Source of the DNA: Maylandia zebra
Taxonomy: Eukaryota > Chordata > Actinopteri > Cichliformes > Cichlidae
Length of the DNA stretch: 64,000 bases
Assembly (NCBI RefSeq): GCF_041146795.1
Contig: NC_135187.1
Coordinates: forward strand, 6,807,556-6,871,555
Direction of reading: 5' to 3'
A program made the position numbers and the translations under genes. The notes beneath the pieces are model-generated. The model did no database searches, was not told the origin of the DNA, and saw only the letters and a program-made list of their open reading frames with translations. Positions 1 through 12,706 of this stretch are shown piece by piece; the stretch's first letter is position 1, and the number at the start of each line of letters is the position of its first letter.

Positions 1-30
1 CCTAGCTAACTAGCTAACTGGCTAGCTACC
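1..30. repeat. Short CTAGCTAA-type simple repeat
   Basis: The window opens with degenerate tandem copies of a CTAGCTAA-like unit. It may be the end of a longer array cut by the window border. No function is proposed. Confidence 0.5.
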
Positions 31-164
31 TATGCACAGAAACTTACCTACCCAGCTGCTACACCAGTGAAGCAGTCTGGGAAGGTCAGCTGCTTCTGTA
101 TGTGAGAAAGATGAGAGAGATCCAGTTCAGAAGAAAGAAGACCTACATGGCCCATGTCTATCGT

Positions 165-450
165 GGGACAGGATGTGATGTGGTTGGGTAGTGCAAGTAC
201 CTGGACATCCACATCAACTCAGGCTGAGCTGACCAACACAGAGGCTGTACACAAGAAGTAGATGAGTAGGCTCTATTTCCTAAGGAAACAGGAGTTCTTC
301 AATATATGCAGTAAATGGAAGATTATCTATCAGCCAGTTGTCGTGAGTGTGGTGAAATTAGCTGTGGTTTTTTGGCACTAACGTACTCAATTAACTGATC
401 CGGAAGGCTGGCTCTGTGATTGTTGTGATCTGTGATTATTTCAGTATTGC
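165..450 (+). mobile_element. Decayed LINE fragment, end of reverse-transcriptase ORF
   Basis: Read on the plus strand with frame changes and stops, this segment gives pieces such as KYLDIHINS, ALFPKETGV and LIRKAGSV. They follow the order of the C-terminal part of the reverse transcriptase of L2/CR1-type fish LINEs (usually KYLGVHID, then LYFLRRL, then LNKLIRKAGSV). Several in-frame stops show it is dead. The family is assigned from remembered patterns, so the clade is tentative while the LINE nature is fairly secure. Confidence 0.6.
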
Positions 451-1865
451 TTGAGCCTCTGCAACAAAATAATTTCCTAAATATGAGATAAAGTATTTCT
501 CATTTATTCTCATTAATGAGCATTCACATAAAGGGAAACTTAAAATTAGAGTGTGGATACAAAACAAATAAGAATTAATAGTTTCAATAATTATCACTGA
601 CACATTGTAAATTTAAAGAAAAGCAATAAATGATTAGGAGGAAGTGATTTTCTGGCTTAAATCATAAAATGTTAATTTCATTTCGGAAGGAAATGCTAGA
701 AAATCCTCGCGGCCAAATTTCAGCTCGTGACCTTTACTTATTGTCCCTCTTATTTCCCTTTCTTCCTGACATTTTGCTACTTTCACTATCAAACAGATGC
801 AAAAACACCTAAAAAATGAGTAAAAAAAGTGTGTCAGTATGGATGAGACCGACTTTTTACATCAGTATGCTGATCCTAGGGAGGGCTCCGGCAGAAGCAG
901 ATCCTCAAGAGATTTAGCAGTTCAGCTCGGTACATCCCGAGAGTCTTTCACTACAGGCTCAGATTTTTAAAACTACTTTCCTAAGAGGCAGAAACATGGC
1001 TTTCCACTGCAGAGGGACAGGAGCAAATTAGTAAGACAAAGAAACCCAAGGCTAAATGTGTTAAAAAGAATTAATAATTTAAAGGGCAAGTCCTTCCTCT
1101 GATATGCTCAATCTGTGATGCTCGGCTCAACCCACAGGTTATTTTGTAATGAAATGTTATTATTTTATTGAGATCGCTAGATAGAGAGACAGAGGCAGAG
1201 AAAAAGTGGTTTAACATAATAGAACAATCCTAGTTTGTGTCCAGTGTACCCTGCTCTGGTTGGTTAACGGTGTCTGTTTCGGGCCTGTTAAAGTGCAGCC
1301 TGATAGCTGTGGGGACACACGAGTCTCTGTGGCAATTATCTGTCAGTCTGCAGCAGAATGAGTTCCTGCAGAATGTTTGCAGTAAAGTGGTTTAGAGCCG
1401 CAAACTCAGGAATAACTCATCTTGGGGAGAGACAATATGCATTTAGTATGCACAGAGCTACCCACAATGCATCTCCAAATTGTACTCTTTAGGAGGATTG
1501 AGATAGAGAACTTTTGTTTCTGCACAATCTTCTTGTAGCGGCATCAGTTTGGAGCGCATTAAATGTTTTCTATCAGCCAAGGCAGACAGATATTTAGCAT
1601 AAAAAGCGATTTGAATCAGGATTTGCTTCTGCAGCAAGTCAGTTTTTATAGAAATCTGATTAATTTTGCTAGTTTTGTTACTTTTCACCATAAAAAGAGA
1701 TGTGAATTCTTCTAAAACTAATCATGTGAGGTGTATGTCATCATCAGATGAAGGAATCTAATCCTGTGCATTGAGAATATTTCTTAAATTTGTTTTTTGG
1801 CTTTTCGGAATTGTTTTCCTAACTCTTAGCAATTACTAGACAACAAATAAGTTTATCCAATTTGT
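451..1865. other. Intergenic, no gene seen
   Basis: AT-rich sequence with no ORF that has coding character, no RNA gene and no repeat I can name. The 77-codon minus-strand ORF at 1458-1691 has low-complexity composition and no splice or domain signal. Confidence 0.5.
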
Positions 1866-2150
1866 GAATGCACGGGAGGCTGGTGCCTATCCCAGCTGTC
1901 ATGGGACGAGAGGCAGGGTACACCCGGGACAGGCCACCAGTCTGTTACACAGTTAACACAGAGAGCAAACAGGAAAGAAAGAGATATTCAATTAGAAATT
2001 TTAGATTTACTAATTAACTTAACCCATGCATGAAGGAAGTACCCAGAGAGAGTCCATAGAGACACAGGGAACGTGCAAACACACAGAAAAGCTTAAACCT
2101 TGGACTTTCTTACTGTGAGGAAACAATGCTAACCACTACAGCACTGTACT
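1866..2150 (-). repeat. SINE-like / LINE 3'-end fish repeat, diverged copy
   Basis: The segment runs from GCCTATCCCAGCTGTCATGG through GGGTACACCC to ACTGTGAGG and GCTAACCACTACAGCAC. This is the order seen in the very common fish repeat that has a tRNA-like head (CAGTGGTTAGCA) and a (GGAT)n tail. Its sense direction is the minus strand here. It is diverged, with an internal deletion and AT-rich filler around 1980-2030. Related copies lie at 12400-12706 and 43351-43479. Confidence 0.7.
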
Positions 2151-2655
2151 CTTTTAATTTCATTACAGGGGGTTGCTACTTTTTTAGAGCAGCAATAATG
2201 CTGAGAGAAATGAAATTCATGAACTTGGAATCTTGGATCTTATTGTTTTCACCTAAAATTGGTTACTATTTGATTTGTTTGTTTTTTTTAGAGCTCATTG
2301 GTTTTTATTTCTTCAGCCTTAAGTTTAATGGTGGACCGTTTTGAAGAAGAGGAGGATGCAGATGTAGCTTCTTACCAGGTTCTTGGTTGCCCTGGTTCCT
2401 TAACAGCTGACACAGAGCTTGTTAATCCAGGTAAACTCCAAGGTGGTATGATATCAGTTCCAGATCTTTTGCAAATACTCCGAGGTCAGCAGCACAGGAA
2501 CCCCCAACTGATGTTTGGAAGACCTGTAGTGTTACCATTGTGCCTTTTTGTCCCGGGAGGCTTCAATACCGTGATTGCAACTTTGTGTCCAAACCTTGAA
2601 CTTATCACAAGGCTGAGAAAGAAAAAGGATATGTTAATGGTGTAAGCAGACGGTG
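2151..2655. other. Intergenic, unclassified 115-codon ORF
   Basis: A plus-strand ORF at 2298-2645 encodes 115 residues with an acidic patch near its start and a lysine/arginine-rich end. I recognise no domain. There is no good start context, splice acceptor or neighbouring exon, and a LINE fragment follows directly. It could be a chance ORF or part of the adjacent transposon debris. I do not call a gene. Confidence 0.4.
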
Positions 2656-2659
2656 GGAT

Positions 2660-3010
2660 TTCATCTTGCTTTTCTCTCTCCTGTCGCTAGTGAACAAGAC
2701 CCTGATATACTTGAACTCCACTCAGGACAGTAACTGGTCCTTGACTTGAAGTGGGCACTCCCCCCTATTGGCTGAGAACTATGGTCTCAGACTTGGAGGT
2801 ACTAATTCTCTTTCTTGACACTTAAGAAGGTCAACACCACATCATCTGCAAAAAGCAAGGATGAAATCCTGAGGCCAGCGAAGTGGAGACCCTCAACCAA
2901 CGTGGCTAAGCTGAGACATTCTGTCCAAAAACTATGAACGGATGACGGTGACAGCAGAGTCCAACACCCACCAAGTCTGAGAGACAGAAAAGAGATAACA
3001 ACAGCCATCT
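2660..3010 (-). mobile_element. LINE reverse-transcriptase fragment with FADD motif
   Basis: The minus-strand ORF at 2802-3008 contains GLRISSLLFADDVVL, with F-A-D-D at residues 53-56. This is the catalytic box of non-LTR reverse transcriptases. The plus-strand text around it (accctgatatacttgaactc, catcatctgcaaaaagcaag, gagtccaacacccacc) matches a widespread fish LINE that I recall in this order. Only about 350 bp remain and the frame is broken on both sides, so it is a dead fragment. The clade is not certain. Confidence 0.75.
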
Positions 3011-5687
3011 GTTTGCGTATCCTTGTGTGTAACAGTTACATTAGATATAGTGATATCCTTGTAAAAATAGATTCATTTGACAGATCAGGCAACTTTGTGA
3101 TGATTACTTTTTGCTGCTATTTAAAACTCTTCTGTGCGCCAATTCATGTAAGATAGGTCCAACAAACCAACTTTATTATATGAATTTTAACAACACAATT
3201 TTTGTAGAAAGGAAATAAAGCCTGAACATGAGAACAAGCTGGTCAGGTTTAACCAGACGTTTACACTCAGGGGTCTGTAACCTGATGGGGCGTGGCTGGT
3301 ATACAGATTTGCCACAAAGATTTTTAGCTGTTGTCTCCAGCTGTATATCCTTTATTATGCAGCCCGCATACAGTTGGTGAACCGACTCCATCTGCAGAAA
3401 TTTTGACAAAGAAAACAAAAAAAACCCAGACAAAGCACACTGTCATTCTCAAGTAATATATGCATACCGCAGATTTCATCGTTATACTTGCACAATCTGT
3501 TCGTGTCTAGGTGTGCACTTAAAATAGGCTCCACTCAGTCTCAACCACCTGAGCGTTCTCACTAAGTTTCAGTGCACCTCGGCCATACTTTGTATTGTTT
3601 GCACAGTAAATATAAACCTTCCTATAATACCTATCCATATTTGATAAGTATGATCATCAATATTTCCTCCAGGTGAGTGGTATTTTCCACAGGAGCAATA
3701 ACCACACAAGTATTCGAAGGCAGACGCTAACATTTTTGCTAGACAAAGATGATCAGTTCAGATTAGCTGCCTGTTTATCTTGGACGAGATCTCAGCATCC
3801 TCCTCACATTTGAGCCATTTTGCTGACACTTTCAGCACTGGAGGCAGTCGCAACAAATGCTGAAATCAATCTTGCAAACCCGGTGAGTCGATAAAGATCC
3901 ACAGTCTTTCAAAATAAAGTCAGATGATAACATCTTTGTTGAGGGCCGTCACATTCCTGGGAGAAAAAAAAATTGGTTCTGTAGATATATAACAATAAAT
4001 GGCACTCAAATCTACTTTATCCACTGTGATGGAACAATATACCTGAAACATCCCTATGCCCCCAGGGATCACGTAAGACAGATAAAAGCCACGCAAACAG
4101 AGCACGAGGCAGGGATAAAAGGCAGGTGCAGCTATTTTTAAATAAACAAACCAGACAGGAGCGTGATCAAGTCCTTTCCAGTTAGTGGACACTCTGCAGT
4201 CTGCTGTCCCTTATCCTCCAGCATCACATTAAAGCAGAAGAGAAGCACGGAGGAGAGAAGCACCGGCAGCGCAATTTTATGCCAACGAACAATCAAGTGA
4301 GCTGGCACTTGGAGATCACTCATGCAGATGAAATAGGGACCTTTCAACAATACTTGGTTGTTTTCCTCAAATTTGGTCTGTTTTCAACGATTCACGTGGG
4401 AAGTTTAAGTTCCCTCTAATGGGGCACTTGCGGCAAACAAAGGCTGTGCTGTTCCCCGAAAGCTTTTGTGCGTGTGAAGTAAGGCATCAATTACTGTCAA
4501 AGCAATTCAATGGTAGGTGAGCAGCAGTGTCTGATTGATATGACTATTATGATAGTATTGTACGGTTGGGCTAACTTTTTATGCAGTGATAGCTCAATAA
4601 TATTCTCGTGGAAGAAGTCAAGCAGAGAGAAGAAGAAAGAAAGGAAGACAGAAGACGGGGAGAAAAACAGAGCGGGCTGATGGGTTAATTGAATGGATTC
4701 AAATTCCCATTTACTCAGAGGAAGTTTGTAGGGGACACTCTGCCATTGGAGAGTAAAGAGCGAGAGGGATAAAAAGAGAGGAGAGTCGATGAAATTGAGA
4801 AAATGAGACGGAAAAGACAGAGAGGCTCAATTTAAACGAACAGAACAAGGAAGAGCGAAAAATATGAAGATGGAGACAGAAATGTGGGGACATAAAAATT
4901 GTTATGCGTGTGCGAGACATAAAGCCTCCTTTCAGACACGCTTCAGTCTGTAAATCGGCTTTTAAGAGTACAGTAAGTGAGATCATTTTGAGTAAAAACT
5001 GAAGTCAAGCACTTTTCATGTGTGATCAGGTATTTCCTTAAGGGTTTTTCTCCCTTTGCTAAATAGGTTTTTTTCATATCATCATCTGTCTTTTCTATAT
5101 TAAGCGTAACGAAAACGAGGCGTTTACGAAGCGTGGCAGTTTATATAAACTCTCTTATGTGTTCCCTTTGGGAGGGAAAAACAAACGATGCATCATCAAA
5201 TCATGTATCCATGTATAAATAATTACATTTTCAAGAACAAAACAAAATGAATATATAGTGGTTTGAAATGATATTACTGGATCAGATGTGCCTCGTGTAA
5301 GTAAAAAACCCAAACACGAAACACAAGAGGCTCCTTCTAGACTAACACAGGCACAGACAAGATTTTTCTTCTTTTCTTTTTGTTTTGACTGACATGTTTG
5401 CTTACTAAATCTGCCCATCTTCATGTTTTATTGTCTGAATCTTACATATCTTTGTTTGACTCTGTGCGTTTTCTTTTCTTCTTGTGAATCATAGCCACTC
5501 AAACTTAATTCTCTTTCACATTTTGAGCAGTTCCAGAAAAATCGATGTTTAAAACGTAACATTGCACTAATTTAAAAAGGTTTTGTGGAAGAAGTATTTA
5601 GATCCTAAAAAATACACAGCAGTGTAAAAATAGAAATCAGTAATAATGCTTCATTTAAACATCCTGCTTATCATCTTCAGATTCATA
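3011..5687. other. Intergenic, no gene seen; purine-rich stretch
   Basis: No coding region, RNA gene or recognisable transposon is seen. About 4611-4870 is strongly purine-biased on the plus strand (GAGA/GAAA runs), which produces leucine- and serine-rich chance ORFs on the minus strand. Confidence 0.5.
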
Positions 5688-6630
5688 TAGAATAGAATAG
5701 AATTCAACTTTATTGTCATTGCACATGCACAGGTACAGGGCAACGAAATGCAGTTTGCATCCATCCAGAAGTGCTTTAGTGATATAGATATATTACAATA
5801 TATATTAGCAATAATATAGATATGTGAGTATATTACAGAAATGGGTCTATTATGGTATGTTATAATGTACACGGTATGAAGTATGTTGTGAATATTCTAT
5901 AACTATAAGTATGTACAGGCTGTAGTGAGTACAAGCTATGTACAGGATATGAACAGGATATAAATATGAAAAACTATACAGAATATGAAATAAATAACTT
6001 TACAGAATCTGAGATATACAGCTATACAGAAATGGGAACTATGCAAGTTGTAAACAGTTGTAGGATTAAAGATTATCGAATGTACAGAATGATTATTTAC
6101 ACAGAGCTATACAGTAGTGCAGTTAAGATAAGTGAGGGTGTAGATAGTTTCTACAGAGGCTATATAAAGTGCTAGTGGTTGTGAGTGGTGGTTCAGTCCA
6201 TGTTATTATTGTGTTTGAGGGTACAGTTGTCCATTGTGGGTGTGTGTATGTTCAGTCCATGAGTTTAACGTGGGTCAGATGTCAGGAGGCAGAGTTCAGG
6301 AGTCTGACAGCTGTGGGGAAGAAGCTGTTCCGGTACCTGGTGGTCTTAGTCCGGAGGCTCCTGTGGCGCCTCCCAGAGGGCAGGAGGGTGAAGAGTCCAT
6401 GTGATGGGTGACTGGGGTCTTTGATGATTTTCCCAGCCCTTTTCAGACACCGCTTCCTGTAGATGTCTTTTATGGCAGGAAGTGGTGCTCCGGCGATGCG
6501 CTGGGCAGTTTTCACGACCCTCTGCAACGCCTTCCGGTCCGAGGCAGAGCAGTTCCCGTACCAGACTGTTATACAGTTGGTCAGGATGCTCTCGATGGTG
6601 CAGCGATAGAAGTTCACCAGGATACGTACT
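5688..6630 (-). mobile_element. 5'-truncated L2/CR1-type LINE, 3' half
   Basis: The minus-strand ORF at 6282-6617 encodes 111 residues including YRCTIESILTNCITVWYGNC, RKALQRVVKTAQRI and LFTLLPSGRRHRSLRTKT. These are characteristic of the C-terminus of L2/CR1-type fish LINE ORF2. Downstream on the minus strand comes an AT-rich 3' UTR with repeated TACAGAATATGA-like words. The element ends at about 5690 in an ATTCTATTCTA tail, as this LINE group does. The reading frame is open over the retained C-terminal part, so this copy is younger than the others here, but most of ORF2 is missing. It cannot move on its own. Confidence 0.85.
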
Positions 6631-7059
6631 GTTTGATCATAATTATTGATTCAGTAATTAGTACATCACTCTCATCAGTGCTGTAGGTGTAGATAATTAT
6701 AATGACTGTGTTTTCTCTTAGTTAGATTGATCTATAATAACAAAGTATAATTATCCCCCTGGAAGTAGGAGATGGGTACACAACAATCATAAAGGGATGA
6801 ACATAGCAACAATACTCAGGTAGGCTGTAGCATTTAAACGATGCTCAGTTGTGCTAAGGGACTGAAGTCTGTGCCAACAACATCTCCCCACACCATTACA
6901 CCACCAACAGCCTGAGCCGCTGATGCAGTGAAGGATAGATTGATGCTTTATGCTTTATGGCTTCATGGTTTATGCCAAATTCTGACGTTACCGTCCCCGC
7001 ATCACAGAAATTGAGACAAGATACTTTTTTTGGCCCGTGTGAACTGTAGCCTCAGCTTC
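6631..7059. other. Intergenic, nothing recognised
   Basis: Short AT-rich stretch between two repeats. No gene, RNA or named repeat is seen. Confidence 0.5.
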
Positions 7060-7400
7060 CTACTCTCAGATGGGAGGAGTTGCAGCTGGTGTTGTCTTCT
7101 GCTTTTGTACCATATCATCTTAAAAGCTTGATTTGTTGTGCTTTCATAGATGCTTTTCTGCATACCTTGGTTGTAATGAATGGTTATTTGAGATGCTATG
7201 GCCTCCAGCTTGAAGCTGTTCCATTCTCCTCTGCCCTCTGGCATGAACAAGGCATTTTTGCCCAGAGAACTACTACTTACTGTATGTTTTCTCTTTTTTG
7301 GACCATTCTCTTTAAACATTAGAGATGGTTTGCGTGGAATATCCCAGTAGATTACAGGTTTGTGAAATAGACCAACTTATCTGGGCAAATATACACCCCT
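7060..7400. repeat. Old interspersed repeat remnant, family unassigned
   Basis: The words cattctcctctgccctctgg, catgaacaaggcattt, ttttttggaccattctcttt and gagatggtttgcgtg follow in the order of a repeat I recall from many fish genomes. The overlapping ORFs on both strands (7002-7319 minus, 7080-7322 plus) are not maintained coding frames. I cannot say whether the parent is a DNA transposon or a LINE. Confidence 0.5.
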
Positions 7401-9022
7401 GGTCTGGTTCATATTTAAGGGTAGCAGTGCCACCCTGTACCACTCGTGTACATACGACCCTGCTCACCTTTTACGGCTCTGTGCCCTCAGGGTGGCCTAA
7501 CACTTGCCTGTGTCTTCTGCACTCATATACACATAAATGATGTATGACACATTAGCTCTGCCACGTTTTTAAAAGGGTTTGTGTCAGACTATATAAAAGG
7601 TGGAAGTAGCCACAGTGACATTAGCCATCGATGAGTGAAATAAAACCGTCAGCTACAGATTCTGCAGGATCTGACTGAGGACCTGAGACACAGGATGCTC
7701 ACACTGTAGCAACACGTCAATCACATGGTAGTTCCACCTTAAAACACACCATAATTTTACATCCTTTGACCGTTCTGGGGAACGCAGTTTACAAAGTTAG
7801 CTTAATATCGTATTCAGTAAAACTTGAGACTACTAATTAAGACCATAACTGTTTACAGTGGTCACATGATAAGGGAAAAGGTGCCTTTGCAAAGGCTTGT
7901 ATACAACTAAACTTCTTTGTGTACTCAGATGGGGGCCCCCTATTGGCATTTAGAAAGAATGCATGAGTACCGACTTCACTTTTGAAATTACTGTTGTTTA
8001 CAGACTTTACAAACTTATGTTTACTGTCTACTATAAAATACTGCAAGACTCACAGTATGTCATTTATGTATAATGAAATGCGACTGTGACAACAGCCTTA
8101 AAAATATTCCGACTGCTTTGCCGTAGAGTGATTTTAGTTGATCAAATTAATGGAAAAACACACAACACAAAGTTTTCTTTTTCCTCTTCTCTTTGGTGGT
8201 TCAAGGAACAACCAGAATCATATTAGGAATATTTCAGTGGATTTCAGCTTCAATCAAGCTATATTGTATGAAACTAAAGTAAATTGAATTGAAGCAACTT
8301 GAACGGAGCCGAGACAGACATCAGCTCAGACTTGATTTAGAAGCCAAGAGCAAAGAAAGAGAACAAGAACATTTGATAGAGAGGGAAAAAAATGCAAACG
8401 GCGCACATGTATACGTTCAGTGTCCTGTATAAAATAGTCCAGCTGTACAGTGGCTCACAGGAACACGGGAACGCCCAGGGTCACGCTGGCTTTGTCTTCC
8501 TACTTTACATGATGGTTAACCGAGGTGGGGGGTTTGGAAGGACATTAAAGTTTTATGATAGCTTCTGGTAAGGGAGAATCACAGTGTGCTAATACATCAC
8601 CGAATGACTTTGTGGGGCTGAATATGGCTGTGCGTGTCAGATTAAGTGGCTCTGTAATTGGACGAGACAGTTTAATGGCTTCGTTTCAGCCATTCTGGGG
8701 TCAGCCGGTGAGAGGGGTTAGTTTGAGTTCGCCACAGGTTTGGAGATTAAAACACCGGCAGAGCTGAAATGACATGACCCACTGTGACATGGCAGGTGAA
8801 CAGGGTTGATGCACAAATTCAATTTCAGACCCATAAACTACAAAGATTGCGCTGTTATTGTTTTTGTCCTTTTTTGAAGGCTTTCTATCTCCTTCTCGCC
8901 CACCTGACTGTGATGAAAGATTTCTGCTGCTCACCCACACAACTGTAAAAGCTTGTACGCACACACCTACACAAATTAAAAACACACCAAAAGAAATAAA
9001 TAAAATAAAATAAACAGTTTCC

Positions 9023-9060
<38 letters not shown>

Positions 9061-10394
9061 GCAGCTTTTAGAGCTAAACTGAATATTCCTCACATGCACT
9101 TTAACCCTTTAATCCTTAAACACCTTTTTTTTCTTGCATACTCATCCATGTAGCTTGACTTCCTCACATCTTTTCTGATGCACACACATGCACTGAGCCA
9201 TCACTCACTCAGCAGCGCTTCACAGCAGGTATATGGCAATCTTCTTCAGGCTTCAGACCGCAGGTGGTAAACCAAACAATCAGCAGTTCTCACCATGATA
9301 TCAGAGCAAACTGTCCTCATGCAGCTCAATTGACTTTCCCGTGACAGTGTAGGAAAGACAGTTTTCTACTTTTTCTTTCAGTGACAACTTGAAAACAGAA
9401 TAATAACAATAGCACCAGTGGTCAGTTTTATCTGGAGTTTGAAAACAGTGATCTATTCATCTTTGTGACTGGGAGACAGAAACTTTGTTTTGACCCAAAA
9501 ACTTCTGGCTTCTCCAAAAAAATCGTTATCAATGACACCAGTGACCTGCAGTCTGCAACCCTTTTCTTCCATTTATATATGCTGCTTACGCTATCACATG
9601 TTCCATGTATGTGCTGCATGTCACATGGTGGATGTGTTGTGATCACATTACATGTTTCATACTTTGCAGCTTTATTCCTGTGAATTTCTCATCTCATGCT
9701 CCTTGTCCTCCAGCTGTTTTCGTCAATGTCATATATCCCATTTAAACACTTTGGAAAGCTGTGCCCTTTCCTTCTCTGACACTATTATTTAAGTTTCTTC
9801 AAGCATACTTTTCCTTATTTTTTTTTTTTAGCTTAGTGGTGCAGGCTCATATTTTATAACATTGCTACCGTTTTCTCCAGTTCACCTTATGATAAACTTG
9901 CTACCTGATAGTATGAAGATTTCAGGCAGTGAGCGCAAGCCAGTGGGTTTGAAATGAGTTTGACTCACTATGACACCCATAGCGGTAAGAACGTGTCATG
10001 AATCTGACGGTGATTTTGTGTGCAAGTTCATTTTTTGTGCAGGGTAAGAGCATTTTCATGCCAATATACTGAATGTGGTCCATCATCTTCTGTGCCATAT
10101 GAAGTATCATAAATTCTAATAAGCCAATTTCCATAAACTTCAAGAAAAGGAAAACCTGATAGCACATAAAGAGCGCTCAGTCTGTTGCATTACTCTTTCT
10201 TATACCAAAGTAGGAGTTTCACTTATCTGTATTCATCCAAAGAGCTTTATACATGAAAGAAATATGAAGCTGCAATTGACTTTTTCCTGTGTTACAGCTG
10301 TAACCCTGCTACCAGTTTTCTTTTTCACTAGTTATATTGGTTTGAGTTTAGCTGACACAAAAAAGGCCAACATGTGCAACTCCGATGCCGATAA
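7401..10394. other. Intergenic, no gene seen; one CA microsatellite
   Basis: Nothing coding is supported. A perfect CA repeat lies at 9026-9058, and T-rich runs occur near 9124 and 9823. The ORFs here are short, AT-driven and without splice context. Confidence 0.5.
9026..9058. repeat. (CA)n microsatellite
   Basis: 33 bp of uninterrupted CA dinucleotide. It explains the valine/cysteine run in the minus-strand ORF over it. Confidence 0.95.
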
Positions 10395-11151
10395 TGTCAC
10401 GGTTTGCACTGGCAGCCTGTGCAGAAGGAGGAGGAGGACCCAAATGCAGACGCTTGGAACGAAACTATAATTTAACAATAATATATATCATTTAACAAAA
10501 GGCGAGCTGTTTGTGGCTCGGAAAAGGTACAAAACAAAAGGCAGATGCACAACGACGCAAACTTAACTAGAGCTAAACTAAATGCTAAACACAAGCGACA
10601 ACGAAAACCTTGAGCTTAGAAAATCCTGGAAACAGACAACCTGACACTGCAGAAAGGAAGACAGAGGACTTAAATACACAGAACGGCAATGAGGGAAGTG
10701 GAAACACATGAGGAACACAGCTGACACAAAGGAACATAATGACAGCACAGAGGAAGTGAAACTAAACACTGAACATGGAACACCAGACCTCTTCAAAGTA
10801 AAACAGGAAACATAATGGGATGCAGACATGACAACACATGATTGACGACGTAGTTCATGCAGACACGGAACACATGACAGACCAGGACACGCGGACTTAA
10901 CATAACAAACTGACGAGGAGCACGCACACTAAAAATACACACGGAGGAAAAAGGGAACTGGAGACATCACAAACACATGAAGGGCGAGGGAGACTTAAAC
11001 ACAGGGGGCAATGGCACAAAAGGGATCCAAAAAACAATGAACTAACACTGCAGCATGGCAAAATAGAATGAGCTGAACTTAAACATAAACCATAAACCAT
11101 CAAAATATAAGACAAATTAAAAACTGGGTCACACGACCCAGGATGGTGACA
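10395..11151 (-). mobile_element. LTR-like / TIR-bounded element, about 757 bp
   Basis: The segment begins TGTCACGG and ends GGTGACA, so it has short inverted TG...CA ends. Just inside the right end is a perfect 7-bp hairpin, CTGGGTC (11124-11130), ACAC, GACCCAG (11135-11141). On the minus strand it is T- and pyrimidine-rich, and close to its 3' end reads CTGCATTTGGGTCCTCC. I recall this arrangement from a common fish solo-LTR or non-autonomous element. The flanks (gataa / gtaat) do not form a clean target duplication, so it is old or the border is off by a base. No ORF of meaning is present. Confidence 0.55.
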
Positions 11152-11194
11152 GTAATGGTGTGGTGAAAATAAAGCAAAGCACTAACATCTAAAT

Positions 11195-11530
11195 CAGGGG
11201 TCTCAAACTCCAGTCCTCAAGGGCCAGTGTCCTGCAACTTTTCCATGTGTCCCTGTTGCAACACACCTGAACAAAATTAGTAGGTCATTAGCAAGACTAT
11301 AGAACGTGACTGAGTTTTGATTCATGTTATAGCAGCTCATGAGTGAATGAACATGGTGCAATAAAAGTCCTTTTAGAAGTACATTACTTTACTTAAACTC
11401 ACTTAGGGGTTGCCACTTCAGCATGCAGTCTTGGTAATGACCTACTAATTATATCCAGGTGTGTTGCATCAGGGAGACATGGAAAAGTTGCAGGGCACCG
11501 GCCCTCGAGGACTGGAGTTCGAGACCTCTG
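11195..11530. mobile_element. hAT-type MITE with perfect 8-bp target duplication
   Basis: The element starts CAGGGGTCTCAAACTCCAG and ends CTGGAGTTCGAGACCTCTG. The terminal inverted repeats extend about 55 bp inward (TGCAACTTTTCCATGT versus ACATGGAAAAGTTGCA). It is flanked on both sides by ATCTAAAT (11187-11194 and 11531-11538), a perfect 8-bp duplication as made by hAT transposases. It is 336 bp long without coding capacity, so it is non-autonomous. A relative lies at 24085-24310. Confidence 0.9.
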
Positions 11531-11538
11531 ATCTAAAT

Positions 11539-12399
11539 AGATGCACCCCAGGCAGTGTAAACACATTTACAATTAGCTTTGTTTTTCTTGTAAAGTCACT
11601 CATGACTAACTGTAATCACACAATTGTTGGTCACCACTCAGATTTAGATTGTTTAAATTGCACTTGATTGGAGTTGTAGCTTGTCAAAACCCTGCACCTT
11701 GTTTATGTTAACCAAATGTTTATTTACAGCTACAAACTCCCGTGGAGCAGCCGAACAATTCAAAATTGTTTTCTCATGCAAATATGACAGAGCCTCAGAA
11801 ATACAGGCGCTCTATGCGTGCTTTTAAATGCCGCCTATAAAATGACAGTTTTTGAATTTCTAATTAATCAGAGCGCTGCCCCGCATGGATATTAAAAACT
11901 GGCATGAAGCTTTGTAACAGTTCATGTGTCACATGTACACTTTAAATAGGGAGCTTTTCTGAGGTACAGATTTACATAAAATAATTAATGTTCCTCTTTA
12001 TGCTTTTATGTAGGTCTGTGCTAGAGCTGGAACAAGCACCTGAGGAGGATGAATGCACACAGAACCTGATGAATTTTTACTCCGGTCTTCTTAAGGTTGG
12101 CCGCACTGAAGGCTTTGTTTTGGACAATAACATCTTCTTGGCATAGACTATAATAGAATTATGAGAAACATTAAATTCTTTGTCCCCATGCAAATAAATC
12201 CAATCAAACAAGTTCAAGTGTTAAACGCAAGCAGCTTTGAAGTGTAAAAACACAAAATCCTAAGAGTGAACAGGGAACAAACCACCACATTAACCCTGAG
12301 CAGGGACGCTGCAGCCTGAATTAGACAGACCCAAGAAAAATAATGGTGCATTTCTCTCGAGAGAACAGGTAAAAAAAAGAGATTCGATTTGAATTCCCT
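11539..12399. other. Intergenic, no gene seen
   Basis: No coding feature. Around 11770-11930 the sequence is less repetitive and carries an ATGCAAAT octamer and a CTAATTAATCA homeodomain-like word. It could be a conserved non-coding element, but that cannot be judged without alignment. Confidence 0.4.
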
Positions 12400-12706
12400 G
12401 AAAAGCGGTGGCATGGTGGAGCGCACTGTTGCCTTACAGGAAGAAAGTCCTGGGAGATTTCAGGGTTCCCTTTGATTGGGTCCTCTCCCCTCAGGGGGTT
12501 GTCAGATGGCTTTCTGGATTCCTCTCATAGTCCAGAGACATGGATGTTAGATTAGCTTCCAATTCTAAATTAACCGTATGTGAGTATAAATGATTGTCTC
12601 TGTGTATTAACCCTTTGAAAGAAAGCTGATCTATCCAGGATGTATCCTGCTTCCCGATCCATGGCAGCTGGGATGGGTTCCCCTGGATGGATGGATGGAT
12701 GGATGG
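12400..12706 (+). repeat. SINE-like fish repeat with (GGAT)n tail
   Basis: The sense strand is plus: GGTGGCATGGTGGAGCGCAC near the head, then GTCCAGAGACATGGATGTTAG, then GGCAGCTGGGATGGGTTCCC, then a GGAT tail at 12685-12706. It is the same family as 1866-2150 and 43351-43479. About 29 bp inside it (12489-12517) do not fit the family pattern and recur at 13482-13510. Confidence 0.75.

Noticed and set aside
2298-2645. 115-codon ORF as a possible gene
   Set aside because: No recognised domain, no exon borders, flanked by LINE and SINE debris. Kept only as an unclassified note.
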